Positions 24,455 to 32,362 of a DNA stretch of 32,362 nt are shown here, piece by piece. Numbering within the stretch: the stretch's first letter is position 1; the number at the start of each line of letters is the position of its first letter. Where the stretch lies: contig NZ_PZJU01000012.1 of assembly GCF_003206715.1 (NCBI RefSeq), positions 1 to 32,362 on the forward strand, written 5' to 3'. The notes beneath the pieces are model-generated. The model was not told the DNA's origin and ran no database searches. It saw only the letters and a list, made by a program, of their open reading frames with translations. Both the position numbers and the translations under genes were made by a program. The stretch comes from Salinicola peritrichatus (GTDB lineage Bacteria; Pseudomonadota; Gammaproteobacteria; Pseudomonadales; Halomonadaceae).

Positions 24455-24994
24455 ATGGCGAACTTGAAAGAACGTTATCAGAACGAGGTCGTAGCGCAGC
24501 TCAAAGAGCAGTTCAGCTACGCCAACGTGATGCAGGTGCCCCGGATCACCAAGGTGACGCTGAACATGGGCATCGGCGAAGCGACCAGCGACAAGAAGCT
24601 GATCGAAAATGCCATCGGCGACCTGGAGAAGCTCTCCGGTCAGAAGCCGGTGGTGACCAAGGCGCGCAAGTCGATCGCAGGCTTCAAGGTCCGCGAAGGC
24701 TGGCCGATCGGCGTCAAGGTGACGCTGCGCCGCGAACGGATGTGGGATTTCCTGGATCGTCTGGTCAACATCGCGATTCCTCGCGTGCGTGACTTCCGCG
24801 GTCTCAACCCGAAATCCTTCGACGGCCGCGGTAACTACTCCATGGGCGTACGTGAGCAGATCATCTTCCCGGAGATCGAATATGATAAGATCGACCGGAT
24901 TCGAGGTCTGGATGTCACCATCACGACCAGCGCCATCACCGACGAAGAAGGCCGTGCGCTGTTGAGCGCGCTGAACTTCCCGTTCAAGCAATAA
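24455..24994 (+). CDS. rplE: 50S ribosomal protein L5
   Basis: L5 binds 5S rRNA and contacts P-site tRNA and bridge B1b with S13. The 179-residue protein shows [39 protein letters not shown] and [20 protein letters not shown], all family hallmarks. It follows rplX after 18 bases. Codons 13-22 can fold into a hairpin at the position of the E. coli S8 repressor site, described separately. Confidence 0.97.
   Translation: MANLKERYQNEVVAQLKEQFSYANVMQVPRITKVTLNMGIGEATSDKKLIENAIGDLEKLSGQKPVVTKARKSIAGFKVREGWPIGVKVTLRRERMWDFLDRLVNIAIPRVRDFRGLNPKSFDGRGNYSMGVREQIIFPEIEYDKIDRIRGLDVTITTSAITDEEGRALLSALNFPFKQ
24491..24520 (+). promoter_or_regulatory. Candidate S8 binding hairpin inside rplE (spc operon autoregulation)
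   Basis: GTAGC (24491-24495) pairs with GCTAC (24516-24520). After a GC/CA internal loop, AGCT pairs with AGTT around CAAAGAGC. The codons are the same ones (EVV..L..E.F.Y) that form the S8 target in E. coli rplE. The stem is kept although several base pairs differ, but the internal loop is not an exact S8 core. Confidence 0.4.
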
Positions 24995-25004
24995 GGGTGG
25001 ATTC

Positions 25005-25310
25005 ATGGCAAAGAAAAGCATGATTGAGCGTGAGCTCAAGCGCGCGAAGCTGGTCGACAAATACGCCGCCAAGCGTGCCGCGCTCAAGAGCGTCATCTAT
25101 GACGTCAACGCTTCTGACGAAGAGCGCTTCGACGCTCAGCTGAAGCTGCAACAGTTGCCGCGGGACTCCAGTCAGGTCCGCCAGCGCAACCGCTGCCGCG
25201 TTACCGGCCGTCCGCACGGTTACTACAACAAGTTCGGACTGGCCCGTAACAAGCTGCGCGAAGCTGCCATGCGTGGCGATGTCCCTGGACTGAAGAAGTC
25301 CAGCTGGTAA
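25005..25310 (+). CDS. rpsN: 30S ribosomal protein S14 (zinc-free, C-minus type)
   Basis: S14 binds the 30S head late in assembly. At 101 residues it is the long form found in E. coli. It has only one cysteine, in [28 protein letters not shown] (key residues RCRVTGRP and RNKLRE), and no CxxC pairs, so it cannot bind zinc as the short form does. GGTGG precedes the ATG, ten bases after rplE. Confidence 0.97.
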   Translation: MAKKSMIERELKRAKLVDKYAAKRAALKSVIYDVNASDEERFDAQLKLQQLPRDSSQVRQRNRCRVTGRPHGYYNKFGLARNKLREAAMRGDVPGLKKSSW

Positions 25311-25342
25311 GCCACGTCGAGGAATTCAGGAGCGCAATGTAA

Positions 25343-25735
25343 ATGAGCATGCAAGATACTCTGGCGGATATGTTCACCCGTATCCGCAATGCGCAGATGG
25401 CCACCAAGGAGACGGTCACCATGCCGTCTTCCAAGCTCAAGGTCGAGGTGGCCCGCGTACTCAAGCAGGAAGGCTACGTCACCGACTATGCGGTTACCGA
25501 GGGCGCCAAGCCCGAGCTGACCGTGACCCTCAAGTATTTCGAGGGCAAGCCGGTCATCGAGCACCTCCAGCGCGTGTCCAAGCCGTCACTGCGGATCTAC
25601 AAGGGCAAGAGCGATCTGCCCAAGGTCTCGGACGGTCTGGGCGTGGCGATCGTCACCACCTCCCAGGGGGTCATGACCGATCGCGCGGCACGCCAGGCGG
25701 GTGTCGGTGGTGAAGTCATCTGCACCGTATTCTAG
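25343..25735 (+). CDS. rpsH: 30S ribosomal protein S8
   Basis: S8 binds helix 21 of 16S rRNA and in E. coli represses the spc operon. The 130-residue protein contains [18 protein letters not shown] and the C-terminal signature [25 protein letters not shown] precedes the start by several bases. The 32-base gap after rpsN has no other feature. Confidence 0.97.
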   Translation: MSMQDTLADMFTRIRNAQMATKETVTMPSSKLKVEVARVLKQEGYVTDYAVTEGAKPELTVTLKYFEGKPVIEHLQRVSKPSLRIYKGKSDLPKVSDGLGVAIVTTSQGVMTDRAARQAGVGGEVICTVF

Positions 25736-25744
25736 GAGTGAGTA

Positions 25745-26275
25745 ATGTCTCGCGTAGCCAAGTATCCGGTTAAACTGCCCAGCGGCGTCGAGGTCAAGTT
25801 CGACGGCGACCAACTGTCCGTCAAGGGCGGCCAGGGCACGCTAGAACTGACCGTACATCCCGACGTGAAGATCGCTCAGGAAGACGGCCAGCTGACCTTT
25901 GCTCCCAGTGAGCAGGCAAAGAGCTGGGCCATGGTCGGCACCACCCGTGCCCTGGTCCAGAACATGGTCACCGGCGCTTCCGAGGGTTTCACTCGGTCGC
26001 TGGAAATCAATGGCGTCGGCTATCGTGCCCAGGCAAGTGGCAAGACGCTGAATCTGACACTCGGTTTCTCCCACCCGATCGACTATACGCTGCCCGAAGG
26101 TGTTACGGCGGAAACGCCCAAGAACACCACGATCGTGCTGAAAAGCGCGGACAAGCAGAAGCTCGGCCAGGTGGCAGCGGAAATTCGTGCCTTCCGTCCG
26201 CCGGAGCCCTACAAGGGCAAAGGGGTTCGGTACAGCGACGAACAAGTCCGCCGCAAAGAAGCCAAGAAGAAGTAA
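25745..26275 (+). CDS. rplF: 50S ribosomal protein L6
   Basis: L6 lies near the sarcin-ricin loop and factor-binding site. The 176-residue protein starts [20 protein letters not shown], has two L6 repeats, and the C-terminal signature [26 protein letters not shown] (key residues PPEPYKGKG). TAGGAGTGAGTA precedes the ATG, and the AGGAG overlaps the rpsH stop. Confidence 0.97.
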   Translation: MSRVAKYPVKLPSGVEVKFDGDQLSVKGGQGTLELTVHPDVKIAQEDGQLTFAPSEQAKSWAMVGTTRALVQNMVTGASEGFTRSLEINGVGYRAQASGKTLNLTLGFSHPIDYTLPEGVTAETPKNTTIVLKSADKQKLGQVAAEIRAFRPPEPYKGKGVRYSDEQVRRKEAKKK

Positions 26276-26284
26276 GGCAGGGTT

Positions 26285-26635
26285 ATGAACGCGAAGAAAG
26301 AATCCCGTCTCCGTCGTGCCCGCCGCGCGCGCGCCAAGATCCGCGATCTGGGTGTGTACCGCCTGTGCGTCAACCGCACCCCGCGTCACATCTATGCGCA
26401 GATTATCTCGCCGGACGGCGGCAAAGTCCTGGCCAGCGCTTCCACGCTGGACAAGAGCCTGCGCGAAGGGGCCACCGGCAACGCCGATGCGGCCGCCAAA
26501 GTGGGTGCTCTGATTGCCGAGCGCGCCAAGGATGCCGGTATCTCTCAGGTAGCCTTCGACCGCGCTGGTTTCCAGTACCACGGGCGTGTCAAGGCGTTGG
26601 CGGATGCCGCACGCGAAGGCGGTCTGCAATTCTAA
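26285..26635 (+). CDS. rplR: 50S ribosomal protein L18
   Basis: L18 brings 5S rRNA to the large subunit. The 116-residue protein starts [21 protein letters not shown] with an arginine-rich RNA-binding tail and contains [28 protein letters not shown] (key residues RTPRHIYAQ), ending [18 protein letters not shown] precedes the ATG. Confidence 0.97.
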   Translation: MNAKKESRLRRARRARAKIRDLGVYRLCVNRTPRHIYAQIISPDGGKVLASASTLDKSLREGATGNADAAAKVGALIAERAKDAGISQVAFDRAGFQYHGRVKALADAAREGGLQF

Positions 26636-26646
26636 AGGGTTTTACG

Positions 26647-27147
26647 ATGGCGAATAACGAACAGAAGGGCGGAGATCTGCAAGAGAAGCTGGTGCAGGTC
26701 AACCGCGTCGCCAAGGTGGTCAAGGGTGGCCGTATCTTCGGTTTCACCGCGCTGACCGTCGTTGGCGATGGCAACGGCCGGGTCGGCTTCGGTCGTGGCA
26801 AGGCGCGTGAAGTGCCGGTCGCGATCCAGAAGGCCATGGACCAGGCTCGTCGCAACATGGTCAAAGTCAGCCTTAGCGGCAGCACGCTGCAGTACCCGGT
26901 TCGCGCCCGCCACGGTGCATCCAAGGTATTCATGCAGCCGGCTTCCGAAGGTACCGGCATCATCGCCGGCGGCGCCATGCGCTCCGTGCTCGAACTGGCT
27001 GGCGTGCATGACGTTCTGGCCAAGTGCTACGGCTCCACCAACCCGGTGAACGTGGTGCGCGCTACCATCAAGGGGCTTGCATCCATGCAGTCTCCGGAAG
27101 ACATCGCCGCCAAGCGTGGCCTGTCTGTCGAAGAACTGGCGGGGTAA
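26647..27147 (+). CDS. rpsE: 30S ribosomal protein S5
   Basis: S5 shapes the mRNA entry channel and affects decoding fidelity and spectinomycin sensitivity. ATG 26647 gives 166 residues starting [21 protein letters not shown] much longer in-frame opening from 26365 lies over rplR and is not used. The double-stranded RNA-binding fold includes [20 protein letters not shown], whose loop is the spectinomycin-resistance site and looks wild type. The C-terminal domain has [20 protein letters not shown]. It follows rplR after 11 bases. Confidence 0.97.
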   Translation: MANNEQKGGDLQEKLVQVNRVAKVVKGGRIFGFTALTVVGDGNGRVGFGRGKAREVPVAIQKAMDQARRNMVKVSLSGSTLQYPVRARHGASKVFMQPASEGTGIIAGGAMRSVLELAGVHDVLAKCYGSTNPVNVVRATIKGLASMQSPEDIAAKRGLSVEELAG

Positions 27148-27153
27148 GTGACC

Positions 27154-27336
27154 ATGGCAGAGACGATCAAAATCACCCAGACCCGCAGCACCATCGGTGT
27201 CCTGCAAAAGCACAAGGCCACCATGAAAGGTCTTGGGCTGCGTCGCATCGGGCACTCGGTCGAGCTGGAAGACACCCCCGCCGTTCGCGGCATGATCAAC
27301 AGGGTTCGTTACCTTGTTCGAGTCGAGGGAGAGTAA
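27154..27336 (+). CDS. rpmD: 50S ribosomal protein L30
   Basis: L30 is a small rRNA-binding protein of the large subunit. The 60-residue product from ATG 27154 begins [20 protein letters not shown] and contains [23 protein letters not shown] (key residues GLRRIGH and DTPA). A GTG six bases upstream is in frame but does not match the family start. It follows rpsE closely, and rplO starts three bases after its stop. Confidence 0.95.
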   Translation: MAETIKITQTRSTIGVLQKHKATMKGLGLRRIGHSVELEDTPAVRGMINRVRYLVRVEGE

Positions 27337-27339
27337 TCC

Positions 27340-27774
27340 ATGAAACTCAATAGCTTAAGCCCGGCTCCGGGTTCCAAGCATGCCGAGAAGCGCGTCGGGC
27401 GTGGCATCGGCTCCGGTCTGGGCAAGACCGGTGGCCGTGGTCACAAGGGCCTGAAGTCCCGCTCCGGCGGCTCGGTCAAGCCGGGCTTCGAAGGCGGTCA
27501 GATGCCGCTGCAGCGTCGTCTGCCGAAGTTCGGTTTCACCTCGCGGAAGGCGCTGGTGTCCGAAGAGGTTCGTCTGGCCGAGTTGGCCAAGGTCGAGGGC
27601 GACGTCGCCGATCTCGACAGCCTCAAGAAGGCCAACGTGCTCAAGGATGCCACCGAGTACGCCAAGGTCATTCTGTCCGGCGAGCTGAACAAGGCGATTA
27701 CCGTACGTGGCCTCAAGGTCACCAAAGGTGCACGCGCTGCGATCGAAGCGGCCGGTGGCAAGGTAGAGGACTAA
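27340..27774 (+). CDS. rplO: 50S ribosomal protein L15
   Basis: L15 is a late-assembly large-subunit protein. The 144-residue protein has the glycine-rich N-terminal extension ([21 protein letters not shown]) and [18 protein letters not shown], with the C-terminal signature [26 protein letters not shown] precedes the ATG. Its stop codon directly abuts the secY start. Confidence 0.97.
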   Translation: MKLNSLSPAPGSKHAEKRVGRGIGSGLGKTGGRGHKGLKSRSGGSVKPGFEGGQMPLQRRLPKFGFTSRKALVSEEVRLAELAKVEGDVADLDSLKKANVLKDATEYAKVILSGELNKAITVRGLKVTKGARAAIEAAGGKVED

Positions 27775-29109
27775 ATGGCTAAGTCAGGAAACATGCCGGC
27801 GAACATGGGTAGTGGTCTCAGCGAGCTGTGGGCACGCCTGCGTTTCGTCTTCATCGCGATCGTGGTGTACCGCATCGGTGCCCACATCCCCGTCCCCGGC
27901 ATCGATCCTGACCAGCTGGCTGCCCTGTTTCGGGAGAACCAGGGCACCATCCTGGGCATGTTCAACATGTTCTCGGGGGGTGCGCTGCAGCGCATGAGTA
28001 TCTTCGCGCTGGGGATCATGCCGTACATCTCCGCGTCGATCATCATGCAGCTTCTGACCGCGGTATCGCCTCAGCTCGAAGCGCTGAAGAAGGAAGGCGA
28101 GGCCGGGCGCCGGAAGATCAACCAGTACACCCGCTACGGCACGGTGTTGCTGGCGTTGATCCAGGCGAGCGGTATGTCAGTTGGTCTGGTCAGTCAGGGC
28201 GTTGCCTATACCGGTGGCATCAGCTTCTACTTCACCGCCGTCGTCACCTTCGTGGCCGGGGCCGTGTTCCTGATGTGGCTGGGCGAGCAGATCACCGAGA
28301 AAGGGATCGGCAACGGTATTTCGCTGATCATCTTCGCCGGGATCGTGGCCGGGCTGCCGAGCGCGATCGGTCAGTCGTTCGAGCTGGCACGTAATGACGG
28401 TGCCTGGAACGTCCTGCCTTTGCTGGCGCTATCGATCCTCGGGATCGCCACGGTGGCGTTCGTGGTGTTCATCGAGCGCGGCCAGCGCCGCATCACGGTG
28501 AACTATCCGCGCCGTCAGGTCGGCAACAAGATGTATGCCGGTCAGAGCAGCTACCTGCCGTTGAAGGTCAACATGGCGGGGGTGATTCCGCCGATCTTCG
28601 CGTCCAGCATTCTGCTGTTCCCGGGCTCGATCGGTCAGTGGCTCGGTCAGGGCGACGGTCTCGAATGGCTGCAAGTGGCCTCGCAGCAACTCGCCCCGGG
28701 AGCGCCGCTGTACATCATCCTGTTCGCGGCGGCAGTGTTGTTCTTCTGCTTCTTCTATACGGCGTTGGTGTTCAATCCCAAGGATGTCGCCGACAACCTG
28801 AAGAAGTCCGGTGCCTTCCTGCCGGGGATTCGTCCGGGAGAGCAGACGTCTCGCTACATCGACAAGGTGATGACGCGACTGACCCTGTTCGGCGCGCTCT
28901 ACATCACCCTGGTGTCGTTGATGCCGCAGTTCCTGGTGGTGGCCTGGCAGGTGCCGTTCTACTTCGGCGGTACCTCGCTGCTGATCGTGGTCGTGGTGAT
29001 CATGGACTTCATGGCCCAGGTTCAATCGCACTTGATGTCTCACCAGTATGAATCGGTGATGAAGAAGTCGAACCTGAAAGGCTACGGTAGCGGCGGCCTG
29101 ATGCGCTGA
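27775..29109 (+). CDS. secY: Preprotein translocase subunit SecY
   Basis: SecY forms the protein-conducting channel of the inner membrane with SecE and SecG. The 444-residue protein has ten predicted membrane segments. Signature 1, HIPVPGID, lies at residues 37-44. The cytoplasmic loops contain [15 protein letters not shown] (C4) and [21 protein letters not shown] (C5, key residues RPGEQT), which bind SecA and the ribosome. Its ATG directly follows the rplO stop with no gap. It is normally between rplO and rpmJ, as here, and its partner secE is also in this window. Confidence 0.98.
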   Translation: MAKSGNMPANMGSGLSELWARLRFVFIAIVVYRIGAHIPVPGIDPDQLAALFRENQGTILGMFNMFSGGALQRMSIFALGIMPYISASIIMQLLTAVSPQLEALKKEGEAGRRKINQYTRYGTVLLALIQASGMSVGLVSQGVAYTGGISFYFTAVVTFVAGAVFLMWLGEQITEKGIGNGISLIIFAGIVAGLPSAIGQSFELARNDGAWNVLPLLALSILGIATVAFVVFIERGQRRITVNYPRRQVGNKMYAGQSSYLPLKVNMAGVIPPIFASSILLFPGSIGQWLGQGDGLEWLQVASQQLAPGAPLYIILFAAAVLFFCFFYTALVFNPKDVADNLKKSGAFLPGIRPGEQTSRYIDKVMTRLTLFGALYITLVSLMPQFLVVAWQVPFYFGGTSLLIVVVVIMDFMAQVQSHLMSHQYESVMKKSNLKGYGSGGLMR

Positions 29110-29139
29110 GCCTCCGCGAGAGAGCATTTGGAGAGAACG

Positions 29140-29253
29140 ATGAAAGTTCGAGCTTCTGTAAAGAAAATGTGCCGTAACTGCAAGATCATTCGGCGCAACG
29201 GCGCGGTTCGCGTGATTTGCACCGAACCGCGTCACAAGCAGCGTCAGGGTTGA
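29140..29253 (+). CDS. rpmJ: 50S ribosomal protein L36 (zinc-binding type)
   Basis: L36 is the smallest large-subunit protein, placed near the 23S rRNA interior below the L7/L12 stalk. The 37-residue product [19 protein letters not shown] is too short to be picked up easily. It holds the zinc ligands C11, C14, C27 and H32, so it is the C-plus form. GGAGAGAACG precedes the ATG. It follows secY after 30 bases, as in E. coli. Confidence 0.96.
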   Translation: MKVRASVKKMCRNCKIIRRNGAVRVICTEPRHKQRQG

Positions 29254-29284
29254 TCCCCGACGCTGCAAGTTAAAGCGGGCCATG

Positions 29285-29321
29285 GCATTCCCCTTGCCTT
29301 GAGAGAGGTCAAGGGGTATGC
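29285..29321 (+). other. Imperfect hairpin between rpmJ and rpsM
   Basis: GCAT-t-CCCCTTGCCT pairs with AGG-t-CAAGGGG-t-ATGC around TGAGAG, giving about 14 base pairs with a bulge and a T-T mismatch. No T-run follows, so it is not a clear intrinsic terminator. The DNA overlaps the candidate alpha promoter. Confidence 0.6.
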
Positions 29322-29322
29322 T
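29294..29322 (+). promoter_or_regulatory. Candidate alpha operon promoter
   Basis: TTGCCT (29294-29299) and TATGCT (29317-29322) are spaced by 17 bases and each matches four of six consensus positions. ATCGCGCCCTTT follows, resembling the GCGC..CCTTT discriminators of the str and S10 promoters. Transcription would start about 50 bases before rpsM. Confidence 0.5.
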
Positions 29323-29378
29323 ATCGCGCCCTTTGTGGACGACTAACGAGCAAGCCACTCAACATTCGGAGTAAGCTG

Positions 29379-29735
29379 ATGGCCCGTATTGCAGGCGTCA
29401 ATATCCCGGACAACAAGCATGCGGCGATCTCGCTGACCTACATCTACGGGATTGGCCGTACGCGTGCGCAGGAAATCTGCACCGCAGCCGGCATCGCACC
29501 GACCACCAAGATTCAGGAACTGTCTGGCGAAGCGCTCGACACCCTGCGTACCGAAGTGGGTAAGTACACCGTAGAAGGCGACCTGCGCCGTGATGTGACG
29601 CTGAACATCAAGCGTCTCATGGACTTGGGTTGCTACCGTGGTCTGCGCCATCGTCGTGGTCTTCCGCTGCGTGGGCAGCGTACCAAGACCAACGCGCGTA
29701 CCCGCAAGGGACCGCGTAAACCGATTCGTAAGTAA
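29379..29735 (+). CDS. rpsM: 30S ribosomal protein S13
   Basis: S13 lies in the 30S head and forms bridges B1a/B1b to the large subunit. The 118-residue protein starts [20 protein letters not shown] and ends in the basic tail [18 protein letters not shown]. The signature [20 protein letters not shown] (key residues GLPLRGQRT) is present. CGGAG precedes the ATG. It is the first gene of the alpha operon. In E. coli S4 represses this operon by binding a pseudoknot over the rpsM start. I could not establish that fold here. Confidence 0.97.
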   Translation: MARIAGVNIPDNKHAAISLTYIYGIGRTRAQEICTAAGIAPTTKIQELSGEALDTLRTEVGKYTVEGDLRRDVTLNIKRLMDLGCYRGLRHRRGLPLRGQRTKTNARTRKGPRKPIRK

Positions 29736-29771
29736 TTAACGTTCCGGCGTTTAAGATCAGGAAACATCAAC

Positions 29772-30158
29772 ATGGCTAACCCGCGTAGTAACCGTAAAAA
29801 GGTTAAAAAGCAGGTAGTGGACGCCATCGCGCACATCCACGCCTCTTTTAACAATACGATCGTGACGATCACAGACCGCCAGGGCAACGCGCTTTCTTGG
29901 GCGACTGCCGGTGGTTCGGGTTTTCGTGGTTCTCGCAAGAGCACCCCGTTCGCAGCTCAAGTGGCGAGTGAACGTGCAGCGACCGCTGCAGCCGAGTATG
30001 GTGTGAAAAACGTCGACGTGCTGGTCAAGGGCCCCGGTCCTGGCCGTGAGTCCGCCGTGCGTGCATTGAATGCCGCCGGCTTCCGTGTGCAGAGCATCAC
30101 TGACGCGACGCCGATCCCGCACAACGGGTGTCGTCCGCCGAAGAAACGCCGCGTTTAA
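29772..30158 (+). CDS. rpsK: 30S ribosomal protein S11
   Basis: S11 lies on the 30S platform near the mRNA Shine-Dalgarno helix. The 128-residue protein has [20 protein letters not shown] and [17 protein letters not shown], with the C-terminal signature [20 protein letters not shown]. The start follows a weak site CAGGAAAC, 36 bases after rpsM. Confidence 0.97.
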   Translation: MANPRSNRKKVKKQVVDAIAHIHASFNNTIVTITDRQGNALSWATAGGSGFRGSRKSTPFAAQVASERAATAAAEYGVKNVDVLVKGPGPGRESAVRALNAAGFRVQSITDATPIPHNGCRPPKKRRV

Positions 30159-30170
30159 GGAGACAGACTC

Positions 30171-30791
30171 ATGGCTCGTTATCTTGGTCCCAAGTGTAAA
30201 CTGTCTCGTCGTGAAGGCACCGACCTCTTTCTGAAGAGCGGTGTGACTCCCTTCGAGAAGAAGTGCAAATCCGAGCAGATCCCGGGTGTGCACGGCCAGC
30301 GCCGTCAGCGTCTTTCCGACTACGGCTTGCAGCTTCGCGAGAAGCAGAAAGTGCGTCGTATCTACGGCGTACTCGAAAAACAGTTCCGCAACTACTACAA
30401 GGAAGCGGCTCGCCTGAAAGGGGCGACCGGTGAATCCCTGTTGCAGTTGCTGGAATGCCGACTGGACAACGTGGTCTATCGCATGGGCTTCGGCTCCACG
30501 CGTAACGAGTCACGCCAGTTGGTCAGCCACAAGGCGATCGCGGTCAACGGCCGTACCGTTAACGTGGCGTCCTATCAGGTGCGTCCCGGCGACGTCGTGT
30601 CTGTGCGTGAGAAGGCCAAGAACCAGGCCCGTATCCAGCAGGCGCTGTCCATCGCCGCCAACCGCGGCGACGTGGTGTGGATCGACGTCGATTCGAAGAA
30701 GATGGAAGGCACTTTCAAGGCTGTCCCGGAACGCGGCGACCTGTCTGCCGACATCAACGAAAACCTGATCGTCGAGCTGTACTCCAAGTAA
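30171..30791 (+). CDS. rpsD: 30S ribosomal protein S4
   Basis: S4 is a primary 16S rRNA binder at the mRNA entrance, affects fidelity, and is the translational repressor of the alpha operon in E. coli. The 206-residue protein starts [20 protein letters not shown] and has the S4 RNA-binding domain around [21 protein letters not shown] (key residues RLDNVVYR), ending IVELYSK. It lacks the N-terminal zinc-binding cysteine cluster of some bacteria. AAGGAGACAGA precedes the ATG. Confidence 0.97.
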   Translation: MARYLGPKCKLSRREGTDLFLKSGVTPFEKKCKSEQIPGVHGQRRQRLSDYGLQLREKQKVRRIYGVLEKQFRNYYKEAARLKGATGESLLQLLECRLDNVVYRMGFGSTRNESRQLVSHKAIAVNGRTVNVASYQVRPGDVVSVREKAKNQARIQQALSIAANRGDVVWIDVDSKKMEGTFKAVPERGDLSADINENLIVELYSK

Positions 30792-30797
30792 GCCTGA

Positions 30798-30825
30798 GGA
30801 TCGGATCGCCCAGGCGATCCGATTC
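30798..30825 (+). other. Perfect long hairpin between rpsD and rpoA
   Basis: Thirteen consecutive base pairs (30798-30810 with 30813-30825, one GU) form a stem centred on GATCGCC-CA-GGCGATC. There is no T-run, so it is not an intrinsic terminator. It lies seven bases after the rpsD stop and 46 before the rpoA start, and may control processing or the relative yield of RpoA. Confidence 0.7.
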
Positions 30826-30871
30826 CGGCGGGAGTACCGATATTCGTTTGGCAGCCTGAGAAGGTGTTCAT

Positions 30872-31870
30872 ATGCAGCGTTCAGTGACAGAGTTTCTCCG
30901 TCCCCGCGACATCAAGGTCGAAGAGGTCAGCGCACATCACGCCAAGATCGTGCTGGAACCCTTCGAGCGTGGTTTCGGCCATACCCTGGGGAATGCGCTG
31001 CGTCGCATCCTGCTCTCTTCGATGCCCGGCTGTGCCGTGGTCGAAGCGGAAATCGACGGCGTGCTGCATGAATACAGCGCCATCGAAGGTGTCCAGGAAG
31101 ACGTCATCGAGATCCTTTTGAATCTCAAGGACGTGGCCATCAAGATGCATGGTCGCGACGAAGCCGTCCTGACCCTGAACAAGCAGGGCCCCGGTGTCAT
31201 GACCGCAGGCGATATCGCCGTCGATCACGATGTCGAAATCGTCAATCCGGATCACGTGATTGCGCACCTCAACGACGGCAGCGAGCTGAAAATGCAGCTC
31301 AAGATCGTGCGTGGTCGTGGTTACGAGCCCGCGGATGCACGTCTCTCCGACGAGGACGAATCCCGTGCCATCGGTCGGCTGCAGCTGGATGCGACTTTCA
31401 GCCCCGTGCGCCGCGTTTCCTACGCGGTCGAAGCGGCGCGTGTCGAACAGCGCACCGATCTCGATAAGCTGGTCATCGATCTCGAAACTGACGGCACCTT
31501 GGACCCCGAGGAAGCGATTCGTCGCAGCGCGACCATTCTTCAGGAGCAACTGGCCGCCTTCGTCGACCTCGAAGCTGACAGAGAGCAGGAAATCGAAGAG
31601 GAAGAAGATCAGATCGATCCGATTCTTCTGCGTCCCGTGGACGATCTCGAACTCACGGTTCGCAGCGCCAACTGCTTGAAGGCCGAGAATATTTACTACA
31701 TTGGCGATTTGATTCAGCGCACGGAAGTCGAGCTGCTCAAGACGCCGAACCTTGGCAAGAAGTCCTTGAACGAGATCAAGGACGTGTTGGCTTCGCGCGG
31801 TCTTTCGCTCGGCATGCGGCTGGAAAACTGGCCGCCGGCGAGTCTGAAGGACGACAAGGCTTCCGCCTGA
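30872..31870 (+). CDS. rpoA: DNA-directed RNA polymerase subunit alpha
   Basis: Alpha dimerises to nucleate RNA polymerase assembly and binds UP elements and activators through its C-terminal domain. The 332-residue protein (E. coli 329) has the N-terminal dimerisation motif [20 protein letters not shown] near residues 31-50 and an acidic linker ([14 protein letters not shown]). The C-terminal domain has [12 protein letters not shown], where R264 matches the DNA-contacting R265 of E. coli, and [17 protein letters not shown]. The linker is somewhat acidic, but the rest is normal. AAGG precedes the ATG at 30872. Confidence 0.98.
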   Translation: MQRSVTEFLRPRDIKVEEVSAHHAKIVLEPFERGFGHTLGNALRRILLSSMPGCAVVEAEIDGVLHEYSAIEGVQEDVIEILLNLKDVAIKMHGRDEAVLTLNKQGPGVMTAGDIAVDHDVEIVNPDHVIAHLNDGSELKMQLKIVRGRGYEPADARLSDEDESRAIGRLQLDATFSPVRRVSYAVEAARVEQRTDLDKLVIDLETDGTLDPEEAIRRSATILQEQLAAFVDLEADREQEIEEEEDQIDPILLRPVDDLELTVRSANCLKAENIYYIGDLIQRTEVELLKTPNLGKKSLNEIKDVLASRGLSLGMRLENWPPASLKDDKASA

Positions 31871-31896
31871 GGGCTCGAGCCCTGGGTCGAGAGCCC
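31871..31896 (+). other. Inverted repeat between rpoA and rplQ
   Basis: GGGCTCGAGCCC (31871-31882) is a perfect palindrome immediately after the rpoA stop. GGGCTC can instead pair with GAGCCC at 31891-31896, so two alternative stems are possible. No T-run follows, so read-through to rplQ is expected. Confidence 0.5.
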
Positions 31897-31938
31897 GTGT
31901 GCCGACTCGAATCACCAGTTTGGTAAGGAATAGCAATC

Positions 31939-32325
31939 ATGCGTCATCGTAAGAGTGGTCGTCATCTGAATCGGACCAGCTCGCATCGGCACGCCATGTT
32001 CAAGAACATGTGCATCTCGCTGGTCGAGCATGAAGTGATCAAGACTACCCTGCCCAAGGCCAAGGAGCTGCGTCGTCATATCGAGCCGCTGATCACCCTG
32101 GCCAAGCAGGATAGCGTGGCGAATCGCCGTCTGGCGTTCAGCCGCACCCGCTCCAAGGAAGCCGTCGGCAAGCTCTTCAACGAGCTTGGCCCGCGTTACG
32201 CCAATCGCCCGGGCGGTTACGTCCGTGTGCTGAAGTGCGGCTACCGCACTGGCGACAACGCGCCGATGGCTTACATCGAGCTGGTCGATCGTCCGGCCGT
32301 CCAGGAAGCCGCTGGCGACGAATAA
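31939..32325 (+). CDS. rplQ: 50S ribosomal protein L17
   Basis: L17 lies near the peptide exit tunnel of the large subunit. The 128-residue protein starts [20 protein letters not shown] and carries the family signature [22 protein letters not shown] (key residues [10 protein letters not shown]). It ends [28 protein letters not shown] precedes the ATG. It is the usual last gene of the alpha operon. Confidence 0.97.
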   Translation: MRHRKSGRHLNRTSSHRHAMFKNMCISLVEHEVIKTTLPKAKELRRHIEPLITLAKQDSVANRRLAFSRTRSKEAVGKLFNELGPRYANRPGGYVRVLKCGYRTGDNAPMAYIELVDRPAVQEAAGDE

Positions 32326-32342
32326 GTCCCAGGCTTCTTGCA

Positions 32343-32362
32343 CGACAAAAACCGGCTGCCCA
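32343..32362 (+). terminator. Probable left arm of the alpha operon terminator, cut by the window end
   Basis: ACAAAAACCGGCTGCCCA closes the window 18 bases after the rplQ stop. An A-run followed by a GC-rich arm is typical of the first half of a bidirectional intrinsic terminator. The second arm and T-run would lie outside, so this is inferred. Confidence 0.4.

Noticed and set aside
26365-26646. A 94-codon N-terminal extension of rpsE over rplR
   Set aside because: The extension lies over rplR in another frame, and S5 homologues start at the residue encoded at 26647.

Overview
The window carries the main ribosomal-protein and RNA-polymerase gene block of a gammaproteobacterium. All protein and RNA genes I can support lie on the + strand. 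The order matches the classic rif, str, S10, spc and alpha operons: birA, four tRNA genes, secE-nusG, rplKAJL-rpoBC, rpsLG-fusA-tuf, rpsJ to rpsQ, rplN to rpmJ, and rpsM-rpsK-rpsD-rpoA-rplQ. The proteins are very close to E. coli and Pseudomonas homologues. The fairly high GC content (roughly 60% by eye), GC-rich third codon positions, RpoB of 1358 aa, RpoC of 1408 aa and the birA/tRNA/secE order suggest an Oceanospirillales-type organism, perhaps Halomonadaceae. That taxonomic guess is inference from memory, not a search.

Layout. Positions 1-1082 hold a short upstream flank and birA. Positions 1249-1818 hold tRNA-Tyr, -Gly and -Thr under one promoter, a terminator, and a second promoter for tRNA-Trp, secE and nusG. 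The usual tufB between tRNA-Thr and tRNA-Trp is absent, and so is coaX after birA. Positions 2268-13936 hold nusG, L11, L1, L10, L7/L12, RpoB and RpoC, with a recognisable L10 leader and an attenuator-like terminator before rpoB. Positions 13978-18461 are the str operon with its own promoter and a clear terminator. A perfect-consensus promoter at 18485-18513 starts the S10-spc run, which continues to rpmJ at 29253. A probable further promoter precedes rpsM and the alpha operon. The window ends just after rplQ, apparently inside the left arm of a terminator.

Together these genes supply the transcription enzyme (beta, beta', alpha), its NusG factor, most ribosomal proteins, the elongation factors EF-G and EF-Tu, and the SecYE protein-translocation core. 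Expression appears to be coordinated by stringent-type promoters with GC-rich discriminators and by autogenous mRNA structures. The L10 leader is clear. The S8, S7 and L1 sites are only candidates. No L4-type S10 leader is visible.

No stretch longer than 300 bases lacks a gene. The longest gaps are 1083-1289, 4036-4304 and 5277-5542, and each is described below. I see no mobile elements, CRISPR arrays, prophage genes or unknown protein-coding genes. The window is conserved core genome. The points worth a second look are non-coding: a folded 138-base rpsJ-rplC spacer, long perfect hairpins between rpoB and rpoC and between rpsD and rpoA, nested palindromes at the fusA-tuf junction, and a shared discriminator motif at several promoters.
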